A stretch of 64,000 bases of DNA from NCBI GenBank assembly GCA_036924085.1, contig JAVGWX010000004.1, positions 11,101,916-11,165,915 on the forward strand, in the 5' to 3' direction. Every line of letters begins with the position of its first letter. Position 1 is the first letter of the stretch. The position numbers and the translations under genes were made by a program. The DNA is from Ariolimax columbianus. Taxonomy: Eukaryota; Mollusca; Gastropoda; Stylommatophora; Arionidae. The notes beneath the pieces are model-generated. The model did no database searches. It was not told where the DNA came from and worked only from the letters and a program-made list of their open reading frames with translations. Shown piece by piece: positions 42,038 to 54,385 of this stretch.

Positions 42038-42764
42038 GTGTTGTGTGTGTGCTGTTTTTTAAACACTTCCTTGTGCACACACAAACAATCAAATGGAAGG
42101 CGGCAGATATCCTTACGCAGCAAAATAACTATAGAAATGTGACTTATACAACACGTATTTCTAAAAGGTAAGTACAGCGTGACAGGTAACATGATCTAAC
42201 TGTGCGATAACAGCGTAATGAATTTGTTAGCAGCAAGGTAGATCGGTTGTGTTACATAAAGGTGCAGGGGAGAGGAGGAGGAAGAACAGAGTTCAACTGC
42301 GGTTGCCACGACGCAAACTTTGGTCGCTGGCTCGAACTGTATACTGATACAGAGTTTTATAACACTGTGTACGATAATAGCTAGCAAAGGGCACCACAAA
42401 CCGTTACTGAATTTCGTTGCCCCCGACGACTTGTCTAAGGGATGGTATCTCAATGTGAACGGAATAAAACGTCATTAAAACGGGATAGTGTCTGTAACCT
42501 GTGTAATGAACATATGACAACTGTGTTATACACTGGATCAGGATACTTGGAGTAATTTATTTTTCCAACTCTTGCGTATATTATAGTTGGCTTCTTCTAC
42601 CAAACAGAAGTTTATTAGCCATAAAGAAAACTAATATTACACCATAGCTGCATTCGCAAAAATAAAGAACGCAAATAAATATAACTAAATAATAAAACTT
42701 AGGCCTCCAATAAGTGGATACAATCTCACTCCGGGTCGGTTTTATGAAACATGTACAATTTGGC

Positions 42765-43125
42765 TTGGCTTGGCTTCGTTCTCAATCTCCCACCACCAAA
42801 CCCTGAAAAGCTTCTGGGTAGCAGAATGTAGTCCAGAAAACGGAATGCGTTGTGTCGCAGTTTACAGCTCGGCTGCAATATTTGCACCTTTCGGTCCGAC
42901 ACATCCGACTTTAGCAGGCATTTTTTTTTAGTACCTGGTTAGCTTTCCCTCTTCGATCCATTCTCCTTAGCCAGTCTGCTTTGTTGAAGCATGTTGTTAT
43001 CCGGGATCACCGCGTGGAGGTAGAAGGGTCTTGGCGCCTCTGGTTCGTTGGCCTAGACACTAGCAGTCAGCTATGGGTCGCTGACCGATGCAGCTGGTGC
43101 GCTGCTCAGCGTCTTGATCCCCTGT
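42765..43125 (-). repeat. SINE family B, near complete, (AAGCC)n tail type
   Basis: The plus strand starts TTGGCTTGGCTTGGCTTCG, the reverse of an AAGCC-repeat tail, and runs through the reverse core to TCAGCTATGGGTCGCTGACC and GCTGCTCAGCGTCTTGATCC, which matches the 5' end defined by the 16.3-kb copy. Confidence 0.92.
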
Positions 43126-43569
43126 ACAATTTAAAAACTTGGAGCTATATTTATCTGGGGCTACAGCGACGAAAATGCTTGCGAATGCGGTGCTGTCCAG
43201 GAACAGAAAAATCTCTTTTGACATGTCCAAACCCACTAATCGCATGTACCATGGAAAATCTGACTGAGGGAAAAGACACTGTTGTCAGTGTGACTGAACA
43301 CTAGTTCTTCCGTATGACGTGATTTTTCTGGCCAAAGGGCAGGAGTCCATAGGCCGCTGGATCAATAACTAACCAACCAACCGTACACGCATGTATGTAC
43401 AAGCCCGCAGATAACACCAAATAGATTAGGGAAATCTTATATTTTTAAATTGTGTATCAACCTACCGTACTGCACACTTGCCAAGAAACTTATAACAGCC
43501 AAATTGGTGGCGGTTGTAAGAAGGGACGTTCTGTTGAAGACATGCTACTTACTTTATATAGAAAATAAA

Positions 43570-43603
43570 GGGGGGGGGGGGGGGGGCGGGGGGGGGGGGG
43601 GGG
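43570..43603. repeat. Poly-G tract
   Basis: A G run of 16-17, one C, then a G run of about 17. Confidence 0.9.
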
Positions 43604-43669
43604 TACGAATTAAAAACAGTACTATCACATCAATAGTTTTATTTAAGTAGTGCAGTAGTTTTATTTGTC

Positions 43670-44008
43670 TGCTGAGCAGAGCATGAGCTGCAGCGATCAA
43701 CGACCCATAGCTGACTGCTAGCGGGCCAGCGAACCAGAGCTACCAAGACCCTTTTACATCTCCACGCTGTGATTCTGGATAAATGGCTGCAACAGAGAAG
43801 ACTGGCTAAGGGATCGAAGAGGGAATGCTAACCCAGAATTCAAAAAATGCTTGCTGAAGCCGGATGTGTTGGACCGAAAGATGCAAATATCGCAGTCCAG
43901 CTGTAAACTACGACACAACGCATTCCGTTCTCTGGACTACATTCTGCTACTTGGGCCATTTTCAGGGTTTGGTAGCGGGAGAATGAGAACGAACGAAGCC
44001 AAGCCGAT
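43670..44008 (+). repeat. SINE family B, near complete, (AAGCC)n tail type
   Basis: CTGAGCAGAGCATGAGCTGC, AGCTGACTGCTAGCG, CACGCTGTGATTCTGG, the GCTGAAGCCGGATGTG core and a GAACGAAGCCAAGCC end. Confidence 0.92.
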
Positions 44009-44117
44009 AGTTTTCTTTAAATCCATACAAAATCAATCTAACGGCAGATGGTGTTGCCTGTACCTCGTCAAACAATCCCCTCCCCTCCCCCGAATACGCA
44101 AGTAAGGTATTTGCAGG

Positions 44118-44329
44118 GTAAGATAATGTGTGGATAAAACAAGCACGCGGAAGTGACTGGCCAGGAAAGCGTAAGATAATGTGTGGATAAAACAAGCACG
44201 CGGAAGTGACTGGCCAGGAAAGCGTAAGATAATGTGTGGATAAAACAAGCACGCGGAAGTGACTGGCCAGGAAAGCGTAAGATAATGTGTGGATAAAACA
44301 AGCAAGCGGAAGTGACTGGCCAGGAAAGC
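44118..44329. repeat. 53-bp minisatellite, 4 copies
   Basis: Units start at 44,118, 44,171, 44,224 and 44,277 (GTAAGATAATGTGTGGATAA). They are almost identical; one base differs in the last unit. Confidence 0.96.
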
Positions 44330-44399
44330 GTAAGAAGTGGGAGAAGGTCGAATAAGCTAATAGCTGCCATGCAGGGAATGGACAGATGTACCATGTGTG

Positions 44400-45820
44400 C
44401 ACATATAGCAGCTACTTGAAAAAGAAGAAATAAAGACAGAGGCAGTGAGAAAAGGAGGGCGTAGATAAGGCCTAGGTAAAGGTAAGGAGAATGTTGATGC
44501 CACGCGGCTGAAGGAAGCCCTCGCGTTTGACAAGTTTATTCTCAGGTTCGAATCGATGACGATTGTCCGAGGAAGAAGAGATGATTCCAGTGACACTGAC
44601 GTTAACTATACCCCGGTGTCCTGGACTATTGAAGTGGTCGGCGATTGGGGAACAAATCTGACTATATATGTGGATGTGTTGTCTAGAGTGAATTCAGAGA
44701 GTTAAAGCTTCAGGAAGTGGAGAGCAGTAGCTGCATGATCGACAGCAGTCTGGGCATTCATCCACAAGTTCAGACATGTTGCATTAAGACGGTGCCATTT
44801 TTCGTGAGGACTATGACACCACTAGTCAACAATAAGCCCTACAGCTTTCAGCCAGCAATGGAAGTGAGATGCCAATTTTCTGCGTTCTTAGGCATTCGAT
44901 TATACGCACAAGATGGGTTCCTCGAATTCGCAGTCAACCACAGATGTCAAAAGAATATGGCACGTGAACATGTACAACAAAGGTATGCATTCCATTCTTT
45001 CATACTGGCAGTAGGCTGTAGAAGTTGACGGTGATTATGTGAGGGGGAAGGGGTGGGGTTGGAGTGGATTATAGCACGTGGAAAGGAAACGTTTAATTAT
45101 ACTGTGTGTGAATTGCATACATTGTGATTAAATAGTTTCAGAAAAAAACACTACGAGGCATTACTTTCTGATCAACCCTGTATAGTCGTACGTGGTCACA
45201 TCTTAATACCCACGGCTGGCGCTATCGCTTGCGATAGGCAACTATTATATATATATATATGAAATATATCGTGGAAAACAGCTTCTCTCTCTGCTCAATT
45301 CACAGGTATGTATCAGTATATATAAACTCGCAGCAGCAACTTTCCCGATCCTACTGGAAGATTACCAGCACGAGACAGATAACTCTAACATATACAAGAT
45401 TTAAAATCTAAGATCCAGTTGTGACATCCCCCTTCTTGTTCGAAGCTATTCCTGCTGAGTTGATTCAATATCTGTTGGCGTTTCTTTTGTAACATGTTTC
45501 GGACAATGGCTCTTCTTACATCCCGAAATGTATTTCAGGAGAAGGTGGACCTGAGTTCTCCCAGCTGTTGTGCAATGCGAGGCTCCTCAATTAAGATCAC
45601 CGTGTCGATCTCTACCTAGTTGGCCAGACTAGTTGTCCATGCGTAGAAGTTAGAGGGGGTCTTGGTCAGTATATTTGTGCTGACACTTAGATGTTACTCT
45701 TCGCTCCCTCTGAGAATACATTTTATGTCTAACCATATTTTCGTTTGTGGCTGGCAAGCACGCGTGTTAGCCTCCCTGAGATGCATATACTAGCTTCTTA
45801 CGTGCTTATTACGAGCTCAA
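44400..45820. other. No supported gene; possible LTR or DNA-transposon remnants
   Basis: The 103-residue frame at 44,717-45,028 has no family I recognise. Near 45,140-45,432 there are LTR-like or mariner-like traces that I could not confirm (see rejected items). Confidence 0.35.
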
Positions 45821-45829
45821 AGGGTAAAC

Positions 45830-46085
45830 GTGGTCCCATAGCAGACAATGCCATCGGCGATGAAGTGTTACAAACCTCATTTTTACGCCTCATCATTCTT
45901 TGGGTAATGTGCCAGATCTATTCTTCGCTGCCCTTCCTTCCTGACAAACCAGAAGCCTTTGTACAGATGGGTAGACTGGCGCGTGTTAAGACTGGGGTAT
46001 TGATATCATTACCGTTATCGTGAGAAGGACGTCCTCCAAAACACCCTTTAACTCAGACGCTCAATACAAAGCTTTCCAACTAAGC
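45830..46085 (-). repeat. tRNA-derived SINE, family E, diverged
   Basis: Shared with 57,040-57,270: GGTCCCATAGCAGACAATG, then CAGATGGGTAGACTGGCGCG, then a tRNA-like head in reverse near 46,030-46,085 (minus-strand TTAGTTGGAAAGCTTTGTA). Its box B is degraded. Confidence 0.65.
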
Positions 46086-46394
46086 TGCCAATATGGCAAT
46101 CATGACTATACCAATAACGCAACTGGTTAGTGCTATTCTTAGAACTGAACTTCCAATTTTTTACCACAAGTGTTACGGTGTGGGGATATACAATTACAGA
46201 TTGGTTGGAATTTACTCTAGTGTAAGTGGAGCTATACAATTTTTTTAAATTGTATATGTGCGATACTATTAGTTATATTGTGATTTTTTTATCCATAAAT
46301 TTACAACCAGCTGTCATACTTATATTTTATAAATATATTAAGGCTGTTTTTAAACATATAATATTACTTTAGCCATTGTAACATTATACACAAA

Positions 46395-46831
46395 CAAAGA
46401 TGATAGAAATGACTAATAACTATCGAGGTGTCTCTCTACTCAGTGTTGTATGCGAAGTCTTCGCCACAGTAATCTTACTACGGCTACAAAAATTGGCTGA
46501 GCGTGTGTATCCCAGATTCAGGAATGTAAAATTAACAATCGACATGATTTTTTTCTGTTCTGGCAACTTCAGGAAAAGTCACGTGAGCATAATCAGTCCT
46601 TTTGTATCGCCTTCATTGACCTGACAGTCATTTTATTTGGTTAGTAGGGATGGGCTCTTCCAAATCCTCTCTAAAATAGGGTGCATAAGCAAACTGCTAC
46701 GACTAATAATATCGTTCTATGAAGGATCAGTTCCATTTGATGGTAGCATATCACGACCATTTCATATTCACAGTGGTGTTAAGCAAGGTTTCGTCCTGGC
46801 CCCGACACTGTTTGGAATCCTCTTTGCTGTT
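46395..46831 (+). pseudogene. L2/RTE-like LINE reverse transcriptase, first part
   Basis: Coding remnants: NNYRGVSLLSVVCEVFA, a DGLFQILSKIGC segment and SGVKQGFVLAPTLFGILFAV, which is the palm region before the catalytic site. A SINE B insertion at 46,832 splits the frame right after FAV. Confidence 0.88.
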
Positions 46832-46997
46832 TCTTCTTCTTCTTCTGCGTTCGTTCTCAATCTCCTGCTACGAAGTCCTGAACAGGGCTTTGTAAGTAGC
46901 AGGATGTAGTCCGGAGAACGGATTGCGTTGTGTCGCTAGTTTACAGTATGACTGAGATATTTGCACCTTTCGGTCCAATACATCTGTCTTCGGCAGG
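46832..46997 (-). repeat. SINE family B, 5'-truncated, nested in LINE
   Basis: The tail is seen as TCTTCTTCTTCTTCTGCG. TTTGCTGTT (46,823-46,831) and TTTCCTGTT (46,998-47,006) form a 9-bp TSD with one mismatch. The LINE coding sequence continues after it. Confidence 0.9.
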
Positions 46998-47006
46998 TTT
47001 CCTGTT

Positions 47007-47560
47007 ACTAAAGCATGCATTTGGTAACGCAAGTGAAGAAATCTGCCTATACACTAGATCGGATGGTCGATTGTTTAACCCTTTACAGTCCAAATTGTCC
47101 ATTGATGTCAACTAGAGTAGCACCACTTACAGTCCGGTTTATCTTAAGCCACATGTCGGATATCAATCATGTCTTGTTATTCAGCTAAATTTGATTTATA
47201 AACAAAAACGGAATCTCCTTAATCAGCGAAGACATACGACGCATTGAACATGCTCGTCGCACGAAAGATGATCGCATTACCAAATATATCCTTTGTGGTC
47301 AGTTGGCGGATAGCAAGAGATCAGTCGGCCGACCAGTCGAGGTTCAAATGTGTGTAAGTGTGAAAAGAAGACCCTGAACATGAGTCTGACTTCCTGGGAA
47401 GTCGAAGCTGCAGAACAATCCAATTAGAGACGTACCATGAACGGCAACATCACGCTTGGTGATAAGAAACTCTTGCAACTCGGAGAAGTGAAACGGTAAC
47501 GCCGTAAGGATAAAGAGAATACACAAAAAGCCAAGTACATAGTTTGGTTGACCACTCCAA
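47007..47560 (+). pseudogene. L2/RTE-like LINE, second part, decayed
   Basis: After the SINE the codons continue as KHAFGNASEEICLYTRSDG, which belongs directly behind GILFAV in this family. A deletion then removes the YADD-type catalytic region. A decayed tail at 47,230-47,560 keeps the GQLADSKRSVGRPVE segment. Confidence 0.8.
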
Positions 47561-47579
47561 GGTCTTATCATCCTATAGT

Positions 47580-49395
47580 CAGTCAGAGCTGAAAGTGACT
47601 ACTACTATATTGTCATGTCGTCAAATAAATGGAATGCTTCCTTTAAAGGAAACCGGTTTCGAGGCAATTGCCGCCACTCGCCTTTTTGCTACAAAGTGAA
47701 GCCTAGATTCTAACCACAACTGACCCCTTTACAGAGGCCTGTATCCAAGCTTCTGCAGTGGCTGATTACAATGGTAATGTTTTTTAACACGAGGTTGCAA
47801 GCCCCAAGAACAAACCTCCTTAGTTGCCTTTTACGACAAGCTTAGAAGGTGACAGTGTCCATATCCGTTTCAAACGGGGTACCGATGGTGTCTATATACA
47901 TATGAATTTTTCACGTGTTTTTTTTCTTACAATCAAAAAGGAGGGTCTACTTTTATCCAATTTATATAAATGAACATCATGCTATTCGACAAGATTTCAA
48001 ATATTTTGTTTATAAATACATTCACAGTAGGCGCTGTTATGTTCAGTATGTTCCATACAGTCTTAGACCTCATTAACGTATATTTGATGCTTCATCGCTA
48101 ATTATGTTTTCATATATGATTCTTTGGATGCTTATATGTAAATGTATCTGTATGAATATAAATAAATAAATTGCATTAAGAAGCAAATATCTTAGCAGGT
48201 CTGACATCTATCTGGTAAATTTTTTAAGTTGCGTGGACAATTTTATTATTGTCATCTCGCAACCCTGGGAACAGCTCGAGTATAGTTAACTTCTTTCAGT
48301 TTTATTTGCAAATTGAAATATGAATATATTATATTGAGCTACATTTTTACTGAAAAAAAACCAAGTTAAAGGCATTAAAAAAAAAGAAAATGTCAAAAAA
48401 AGATGAGTTGCCATATGCAAGAAAAAACATGCCAAATAGTTTGACAAATTGCCAATATGGCAATCCTGCATTCAGATTACATTCATCCATCCAAATATAG
48501 CCCGAAACTCATTCACCCTATATGCCAGTGACATCTAAACTTGTTTCTGATGGTGTACGACACACGCACACACAAGCTAAGTAGATCGTCATTCGCAGAG
48601 GTTCCATCTTTTCACCCACTTCCCATGAGAAATTTTAAATATTCTGGTCTAATTATTTTTTGTTAAATCAAGCTTTATTGGTTGACAAATATAGACAGAA
48701 CTCTTCCACAAACTTTAGGTTAAAATCACCGATATACGAGGTTGATAGGACCACAGCCTACTGCAGATACAGGCCTTCTGACTCATTTAAAACGCCACAT
48801 TCCAAGGCTAACTAAATGACGTAACTTTCATGCGTCAACTATCAGTACAACAATGACTGCGTGTTGGGAAACAACGATGGATATGCAGTTGGTTTCAGAG
48901 CAGGATTATGTGAAAAGATCACTCTCAACGGTGATTTGTTGTGTTTTATACAGTGAATTTGTTTATTGTTATGTGTGGAGCATGGATTGATTATAAACCT
49001 TGACACAATATGAGTTCCATTATTTAGTCGGCGGTAGAATGTGACGTTTCAATTTATTTTCCCGGTGAGTCAGACGGCCTATCTAAAGTAGGCCATGATA
49101 GGACACACCCATGGTGGACACTACAGTATAAAACAATGTTTATGTTGCACCGTATTGTCTTGATATCGTGTATAATGAGTAAGGTAATCCTTGCCATACA
49201 CACTGTAATTTCACGGCTAATTGTAATTAATGAACTACGTGGTTAATTCCTAACGCACAAACGAGCCGAGCATGTGTGCACAAACACGCGTGCAACATGT
49301 ACAGCAAACATTTTCAACATACACCAGTGAAAATTGATAATATCTCCGCTGATCTAGAAATTTAGAAAACAGAGACAGACAGTCATACACACACA
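47580..49395. other. 1.8-kb stretch without features
   Basis: AT-rich; I see no gene or repeat I can name. Confidence 0.45.
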
Positions 49396-49398
49396 CAC

Positions 49399-49400
<2 letters not shown>

Positions 49401-49443
<43 letters not shown>
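49401..49443. repeat. (AG)n microsatellite after (CA)n
   Basis: About 20 GA dinucleotides preceded by a short ACACACAC run. Confidence 0.97.
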
Positions 49444-49448
<5 letters not shown>

Positions 49449-50157
49449 AGCGAGCGCCTCGATAACTTGTCACTGTGTTAACAGCTGCAGGGTGAGTATA
49501 ATTATTGTCATATATTTATTAATAAGATCCTAGTTGTGAACGGGATGAAAAGAATAGAACCACTGCCATCTTCAAAATACGAAGTAAAAGACAACTAAAA
49601 GGGTTGTGCAACCTCATCGTGTAAAAAATACCCACTGCCAATATAATCTGCCAGTACAAAAGCTCAGATACAGGCTTTCGGTAAAAGGATCAGCTGTAGA
49701 ACAAACGTATGCTTCAGGCTAAAACAGCATATATATATGTAAAGGTTTTATTCGTGTACTGAAACATACAAGTGGAATATGGTGAAGATATCTAAAAGTT
49801 AATACAAGTGAATATCTAAAACTTTAAACAAGTGAATGTGCATCTAAAAATAAACCTAATTTAAAAAAGTGATTATGAGTGAAATGAAATAACCAACGAA
49901 TATGCACCTCGAAGCTGGGCGGTACCCCTTTTGTTCTCCTTACCACAGCTTGCCAAACAACTAACATGTTACGAGAATGCCCACATGGGCCGTCACTGCA
50001 TGTGTGCCGTCTGTGTGTCACTGAATAATGTGCTTCAAATACCGTATTTACTCGTGTAATCGTCTTCTTCCGATCCTGGAAACACGAGAAATACTTCCTT
50101 ATTTCTCTAGTCACCCACACTTGGCAAACGTTAAACCATAATTTTCAGCATTATATG

Positions 50158-50490
50158 CCCGTTGTGGGTGGTGTTGTTCTTGAATGCCCACAATGATTAG
50201 ATTTACTCTTTTTGTAAGTCCTGAAAAGGACAATTATTGGCGGTTTGTTGTTTGTAGCTTTCCTCATATCCCGAGCGTGCTTGTTAAAGGTATACCCGGG
50301 TCCTCCAGGCGGTTGTGCTATGCTTGGCTTCATCTGCGTGTCGGTCACTACAACGTGGATCACGTAGATCCCTTCCCTCGTTAGCCAGGCTGCACTGAAA
50401 ACAGCCCGCTACGGGGAAGTCGAGGTAAGAGCCTTGCCAATATGTTTTGCCTGACCAGACGTTAGTCTTCCTCCCCAGGTCCACTGGGAT
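50158..50490 (+). repeat. Dispersed repeat family D, copy 2
   Basis: It matches copy 1 in order: AATGCCCACAATGATTAG, TTTCCTCATATCCCGAGCGT, CATCTGCGTGTCGGTCACTA, CGTTAGCCAGGCTGCACTGA and GACGTTAGTCTTCC, with a deletion in the middle. Confidence 0.85.
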
Positions 50491-50954
50491 CAAATGGGAT
50501 TACGTGCATGTATCTAACAAATTCATCATTGCTACAGAACCTCCTCAGATACATGCATCGAGTAAATATACCAACTGTATTGGTAACCCTATTCTTCGCT
50601 TGAAGCCAAAAGTTGTATCAATCAAGCTAACAATCTACGGACACGTGAGTATCGTTGTATAAACCCCACCTGCCACACCTGATATATGTTATCTTATCCC
50701 TAGACATCGTCATTCGTACATACAACACATTCACCTTTCAGGTGGTCATATATCAGACACTGCTGTCGCGGTTAATGTGTTAGAGACTTCCTGATACTAG
50801 CTAGGTCTGAGCTTTTTGTGAAGTTGAGGTGAACAGTTCACTTATAGCAGTCTTGTTTTTATTCTAACAATAGGTTTAGGTACAAGAAAACAGATTGCTA
50901 GACTGAAGCGTGTCGCCACCGGGGAGCAAACCCTATATCTTTGCTGTGGAAAGC

Positions 50955-51394
50955 AAGCGCTTTAGGGTTGTTGCCTACACTGAGTAGGATTACTCTTTTT
51001 GTATGCGCCCTGAAAATGACGTTAGTGGCAGGTTGTTGTAGCTTTCCTCACATCCCGGGCGTGCTGATGACGGTGGACCGCTGTCCTCCAGGCGGTTGTA
51101 TTATGCTTGGCATCATCTGCGTGTCGCTCACTACTACGGGGAATCAGGTTCATCCACCACCTCGTTAGCCAGGCTGCCATGAAAACAATCCGTTTCCATG
51201 AAGGACTACAAGGAAGTCGAGGTGGGGTCTTGGTTCGTATATTTTGTCTGAACCTGACTAATATGTTCGATCAGCATGTTGTGCATGGCCAGGCGTTAGT
51301 TTTCCTCCTCAGATCTTCCTCTAGGGTAAAACATGTGAAAAATGTTTCACGTTCGTTAATAATGTACTTGAATACCGTATTTACTCGTGTAACT
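50955..51394 (+). repeat. Dispersed repeat family D, copy 3
   Basis: Same landmarks as copies 1 and 2. Its right end GAATACCGTATTTACTCGTG also occurs near 50,038 and 53,702, so this may be the true right end of the family. Confidence 0.82.
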
Positions 51395-51680
51395 TAACTT
51401 AACGTCTTTATATTGGTTTAGAAGATTATGTAGAGTTTCATTTACATCACCTTGCCCTAAAAGCTGTGCGCATCCAATTTATTCTTAAATGCATTAACTG
51501 TCCCTGCCTCCACTACCTCCAGTGGCAATACATTCCAAGCATTCACCACTCTCTGGCTAAAAAAATATTTCCTAATATCTAATCTTTAGTTAATTTGTAG
51601 CTATGCCCTCTTGTTCTTGTGGGTGGCTGAATTTTTTTTTTAAATTGTTTTAGTCTAATTTATCACATTCCTCTGAATGT
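51395..51680 (-). repeat. CR1-like LINE, 3' fragment
   Basis: It starts with TTAACTTAACG and carries TTTAGAAGATTATG, TGTCCCTGCCTCCACTACC and TCTCTGGCTAAAAAAATATT in antisense. GTGTAACT occurs on both sides, suggesting a short TSD in the end of family D. Confidence 0.85.
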
Positions 51681-51744
51681 GTAACTCCCTGTTAGTGTGA
51701 AACGGAAACCAGAAAGAGAATATGGATGATTAAATCTGTTTTAA

Positions 51745-52040
51745 CCAACACTTGGTCAAGATGCAGCAGTGGATGAGCTGACAGCAGCCAACGACTCATA
51801 GCTAACTGCTGACAGCAGTTAACCAAGACGTGTTTCCGCCTCCCCGCGGCGGCTATGGAAACTGGCTGCACTGGTCACTACCGGTTATGTAGGCTAGCCG
51901 AGGGGCAACAGTGGTAAGGCAAACCTGGTACTAAAAAAAAAGCCAGCTGGAATCAGATAAGACTGATCGAAAGGTGTAGATAACGCAGCCTCGCTCTAAA
52001 CCACAACACAGCGTCCTTTTCAGGATTAACGCCGAAGAAG
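51745..52040 (+). repeat. SINE family B, older diverged copy
   Basis: Keeps the order GATGAGCTGACAGCAGCC, AACGACTCATAGC, CGCCTCCCCGCGGCGG, TCGAAAGGTG and CGCTCTAAACCACAACACAG, ending in GCCGAAGAAG. Confidence 0.75.
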
Positions 52041-52064
52041 TTTTCACCAGCAGAGTCATATGAC

Positions 52065-52405
52065 GGTTGATGATCTGCAGTGGTCAGCGACTCATAGCTG
52101 ACTGCTAGCGTCAGGACCAGCGAACCAGAGCTGCCAAGACCCTTCTACACCTCCACGCAGTGATCCTGGATAACAGGCTACAGCAGGGCAAACTGGCTAG
52201 GGAGAAGGGATCGAAGAGGGAATGCTAACCCGGTACTCAAAAAATGCATGTGAAGTCGGATGTGTTGGACCGAAAGGTGCAAATATCGCAGTCAAGCTGT
52301 AAACTACGACACAACGCATTCCGTTCTCTGGACTACATTCTGATACTTAAGCCCTTTCAGTGTTTGGTAGTGGGAGATTGAGAATGAACGAAGCCAAGCC
52401 ATATT
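52065..52405 (+). repeat. SINE family B, younger copy
   Basis: CTCATAGCTGACTGCTAGCG, CACGCAGTGATCCTGG, CGGATGTGTTGGACCGAAAG and GAATGAACGAAGCCAAGCC. Nearly complete, tandem to the older copy just upstream. Confidence 0.92.
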
Positions 52406-52549
52406 AGGGTTGGTCATAAATGAATACCCTCCGATTGTTTTCCTGAAACTATTCCCAATGTTTGAACAACACTCACTTTATAACTCAAGGTTTCCTTTAC
52501 CCGTGCTATTGTGTACCCTGAAAGTGTGGATACTTAAAAGAATGGGGCC

Positions 52550-52865
52550 CATCTCCTGAAAATAAAAGGAAAACAAAATAATGGAAGTCTTGGAAAAATT
52601 AGGGGTTCAACGAGAATTGATGAACAAAATCAGAGTCGACAGTTCAGATATGTTGTTCACATAGGAAGACATAGCACCTTTCTGAAAACAGTACTGGAAG
52701 AAAAGGTGAAGGACAAACGTACCAGAGGTAAACATGGTTATAAGTGGCAGGATGACTTCAAAGATGGACAGGGAAAAGCTTAGCAGACTGTACCATTAGG
52801 CAAAAGTAAGAGGACATTGGTCGATCCAGCCGACCTTCGCTGTGAAGACTGAACTCAACGTATCT
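52550..52865 (+). pseudogene. RTE-like LINE, 3' terminal fragment
   Basis: A broken frame encodes a basic tail with RQFRYVVHIGRHSTFLKTVL and KRTRGKHGYKWQDDFKDGQG, like the LINE end near 0.4 kb, and ends before CTGAACTCAACG. Confidence 0.72.
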
Positions 52866-53064
52866 TGTGATCTTTGTTTTGCACCTAACAATCTAATTAC
52901 CTGTGATTGTTATATCAACTCACTACGATTATCTTATCCCTAGATATCCATGTTCGTACTTACAAATAACATATTGAAACAAACAGATAAAGCTGAACTT
53001 GACCTGTACCCTCAAAGAACACTAACATATGTCAAAATGTAGCACAGGTCACTTGATATTTTGC

Positions 53065-53305
53065 TTGTGGTCGTTGAATGTTCACAATTTTTAGTTAGCT
53101 TACTCTTTTATGTGCCTTGACAATGGCGTTATGTGGCGGCTTTCCTCACATCCCGAACGTGCTGATGAAGGTGGACCGCGGTCTCCCAAGCGGTTGTGCT
53201 ATGCTTGCGTCATCTGTATGACGCTCACTACTACGGGGATCACGTCGATCTAGGTCTCTCAGTCGGACTGCCTTGAAAACAGTATGTTTCTTTAAGAGAA
53301 GAGAG
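53065..53305 (+). repeat. Dispersed repeat family D, copy 4, left part
   Basis: GTTGAATGTTCACAAT, TTTCCTCACATCCCGAACGT, GCTCACTACTACGGGGATCA. It is interrupted near 53,305 by a piece of the RNase-H LINE and resumes at 53,591. Confidence 0.82.
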
Positions 53306-53590
53306 CAGGTCGTGGTCTTCAGACTCCGCACAGGCCACAGCAGACTGAGGTACCACCTATTCAATAAACGGAAGATAGGTGGCACTGACGAATGCACGTG
53401 TGGTACAGGAAAAATGATCGCTGAACATATGCTGCAAAACTGCCCGATATACGAGGACCAGAGAAAGCACATGTGGCCATCACCAGTGGCAACACTAGAC
53501 AAGCTCTATGGCAGTGCCGACAGCCTCAGGATGACCGCTGCTTTCTTCGAAAAAATACAGGTTGACGTCTGACAGCGTACGAAGAAGAAG
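53306..53590 (+). pseudogene. RNase-H LINE, 3' terminal copy, 5'-truncated
   Basis: It encodes the last ~95 residues of the RNase-H LINE protein (REQVVVFRLRTGHSRLRYHL, EHMLQNCPIYEDQR, LRMTAAFFEKI), then TGACAGCGTACGAAGAAGAAG. The Cys/His motif has lost one Cys (GGTDEC in place of GCTDEC). GAAGAGAG (53,298-53,305 and 53,591-53,598) is a possible short TSD. It shows that the LINE inserts outside 18S, at least occasionally. Confidence 0.9.
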
Positions 53591-53720
53591 GAAGAGAGAT
53601 AGTGGTCTTGGTCAGTATATTGTGCCTGACCCACACGCGACGTCCTGGTCAGTATGTTGTGCCTGAACGGACTATCGCCTCAGCTCCCCAATATTTGGCT
53701 GGAATATCGTATTTACTTGT
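53591..53720 (+). repeat. Dispersed repeat family D, copy 4, right part
   Basis: GGTCTTGGTCAGTATATTG, TGCCTGACC and GGAATATCGTATTTACTTG continue copy 4 after the LINE piece. Confidence 0.75.
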
Positions 53721-54039
53721 TACATCACAATGATTATGCGACCTATAAAGAACACCGTTAGAAAGAAGAAACACACCCCCATTAATGTTAACACCAAATA
53801 TCCAAACCTGAAGCAGATAACCATAAAATCGTTTTCGAACCCACGTTATATTTTTCATAGGCTTGCATATGTCATATTCTAAAGAAACGAGTGGTCATAT
53901 TCTGATATTATTTGGTATCTCTATAGAGTTTGTCCCGACTGGCAATGGTGATAGACCGTGACACTTTCTCTGTTCCACGTGTTGGACATTTATTTGCAGC
54001 AGATGTTCGGACGTCCTTTTATCAACATCACGACACTCT

Positions 54040-54385
54040 ACTTTAATGAGTTGCAGCGATCGGCAGCCCATAGCTGACTGCTAGCCTCAGGGCCAGCGAA
54101 CCAGTGCTGCCAAGACCCTTCTACACCTCCCCGCGGTGATCCTGGATAACAGGCTGCAACAGAGTAGACTGGCTAAGGAGAAGGGGTCGGAGAGGGAAGG
54201 CTAACCCGGTACTAAATAATGCCTTCTGAAGTCGAATGTGTCGCATCGAACGGTGTAATTATCTCAGTCAAGCTGTAAACTACGACACAACTCATTCCGT
54301 TCTCTAGACTACATTCTGATACTTGCAAAGCCCTTTTCAGGGCTTGGTAGCGGGAGATTGAGAACGAACGAAGCCAAGCCAAGAT
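54040..54385 (+). repeat. SINE family B, (AAGCC)n tail type
   Basis: GCCCATAGCTGACTGCTAGC, CCCGCGGTGATCCTGG, a diverged core and GAACGAACGAAGCCAAGCC. Confidence 0.9.

Noticed and set aside
44717..45028. 103-codon plus-strand frame
   Set aside because: No recognised family; composition and context do not support a gene.
45140..45432. Possible solo LTR (TATATAAA box, end GTTGTGACA) or mariner-type end (GATCAGAAAGTAATGC on the minus strand)
   Set aside because: I could not find a matching second end or a clear target duplication, so I do not call it.
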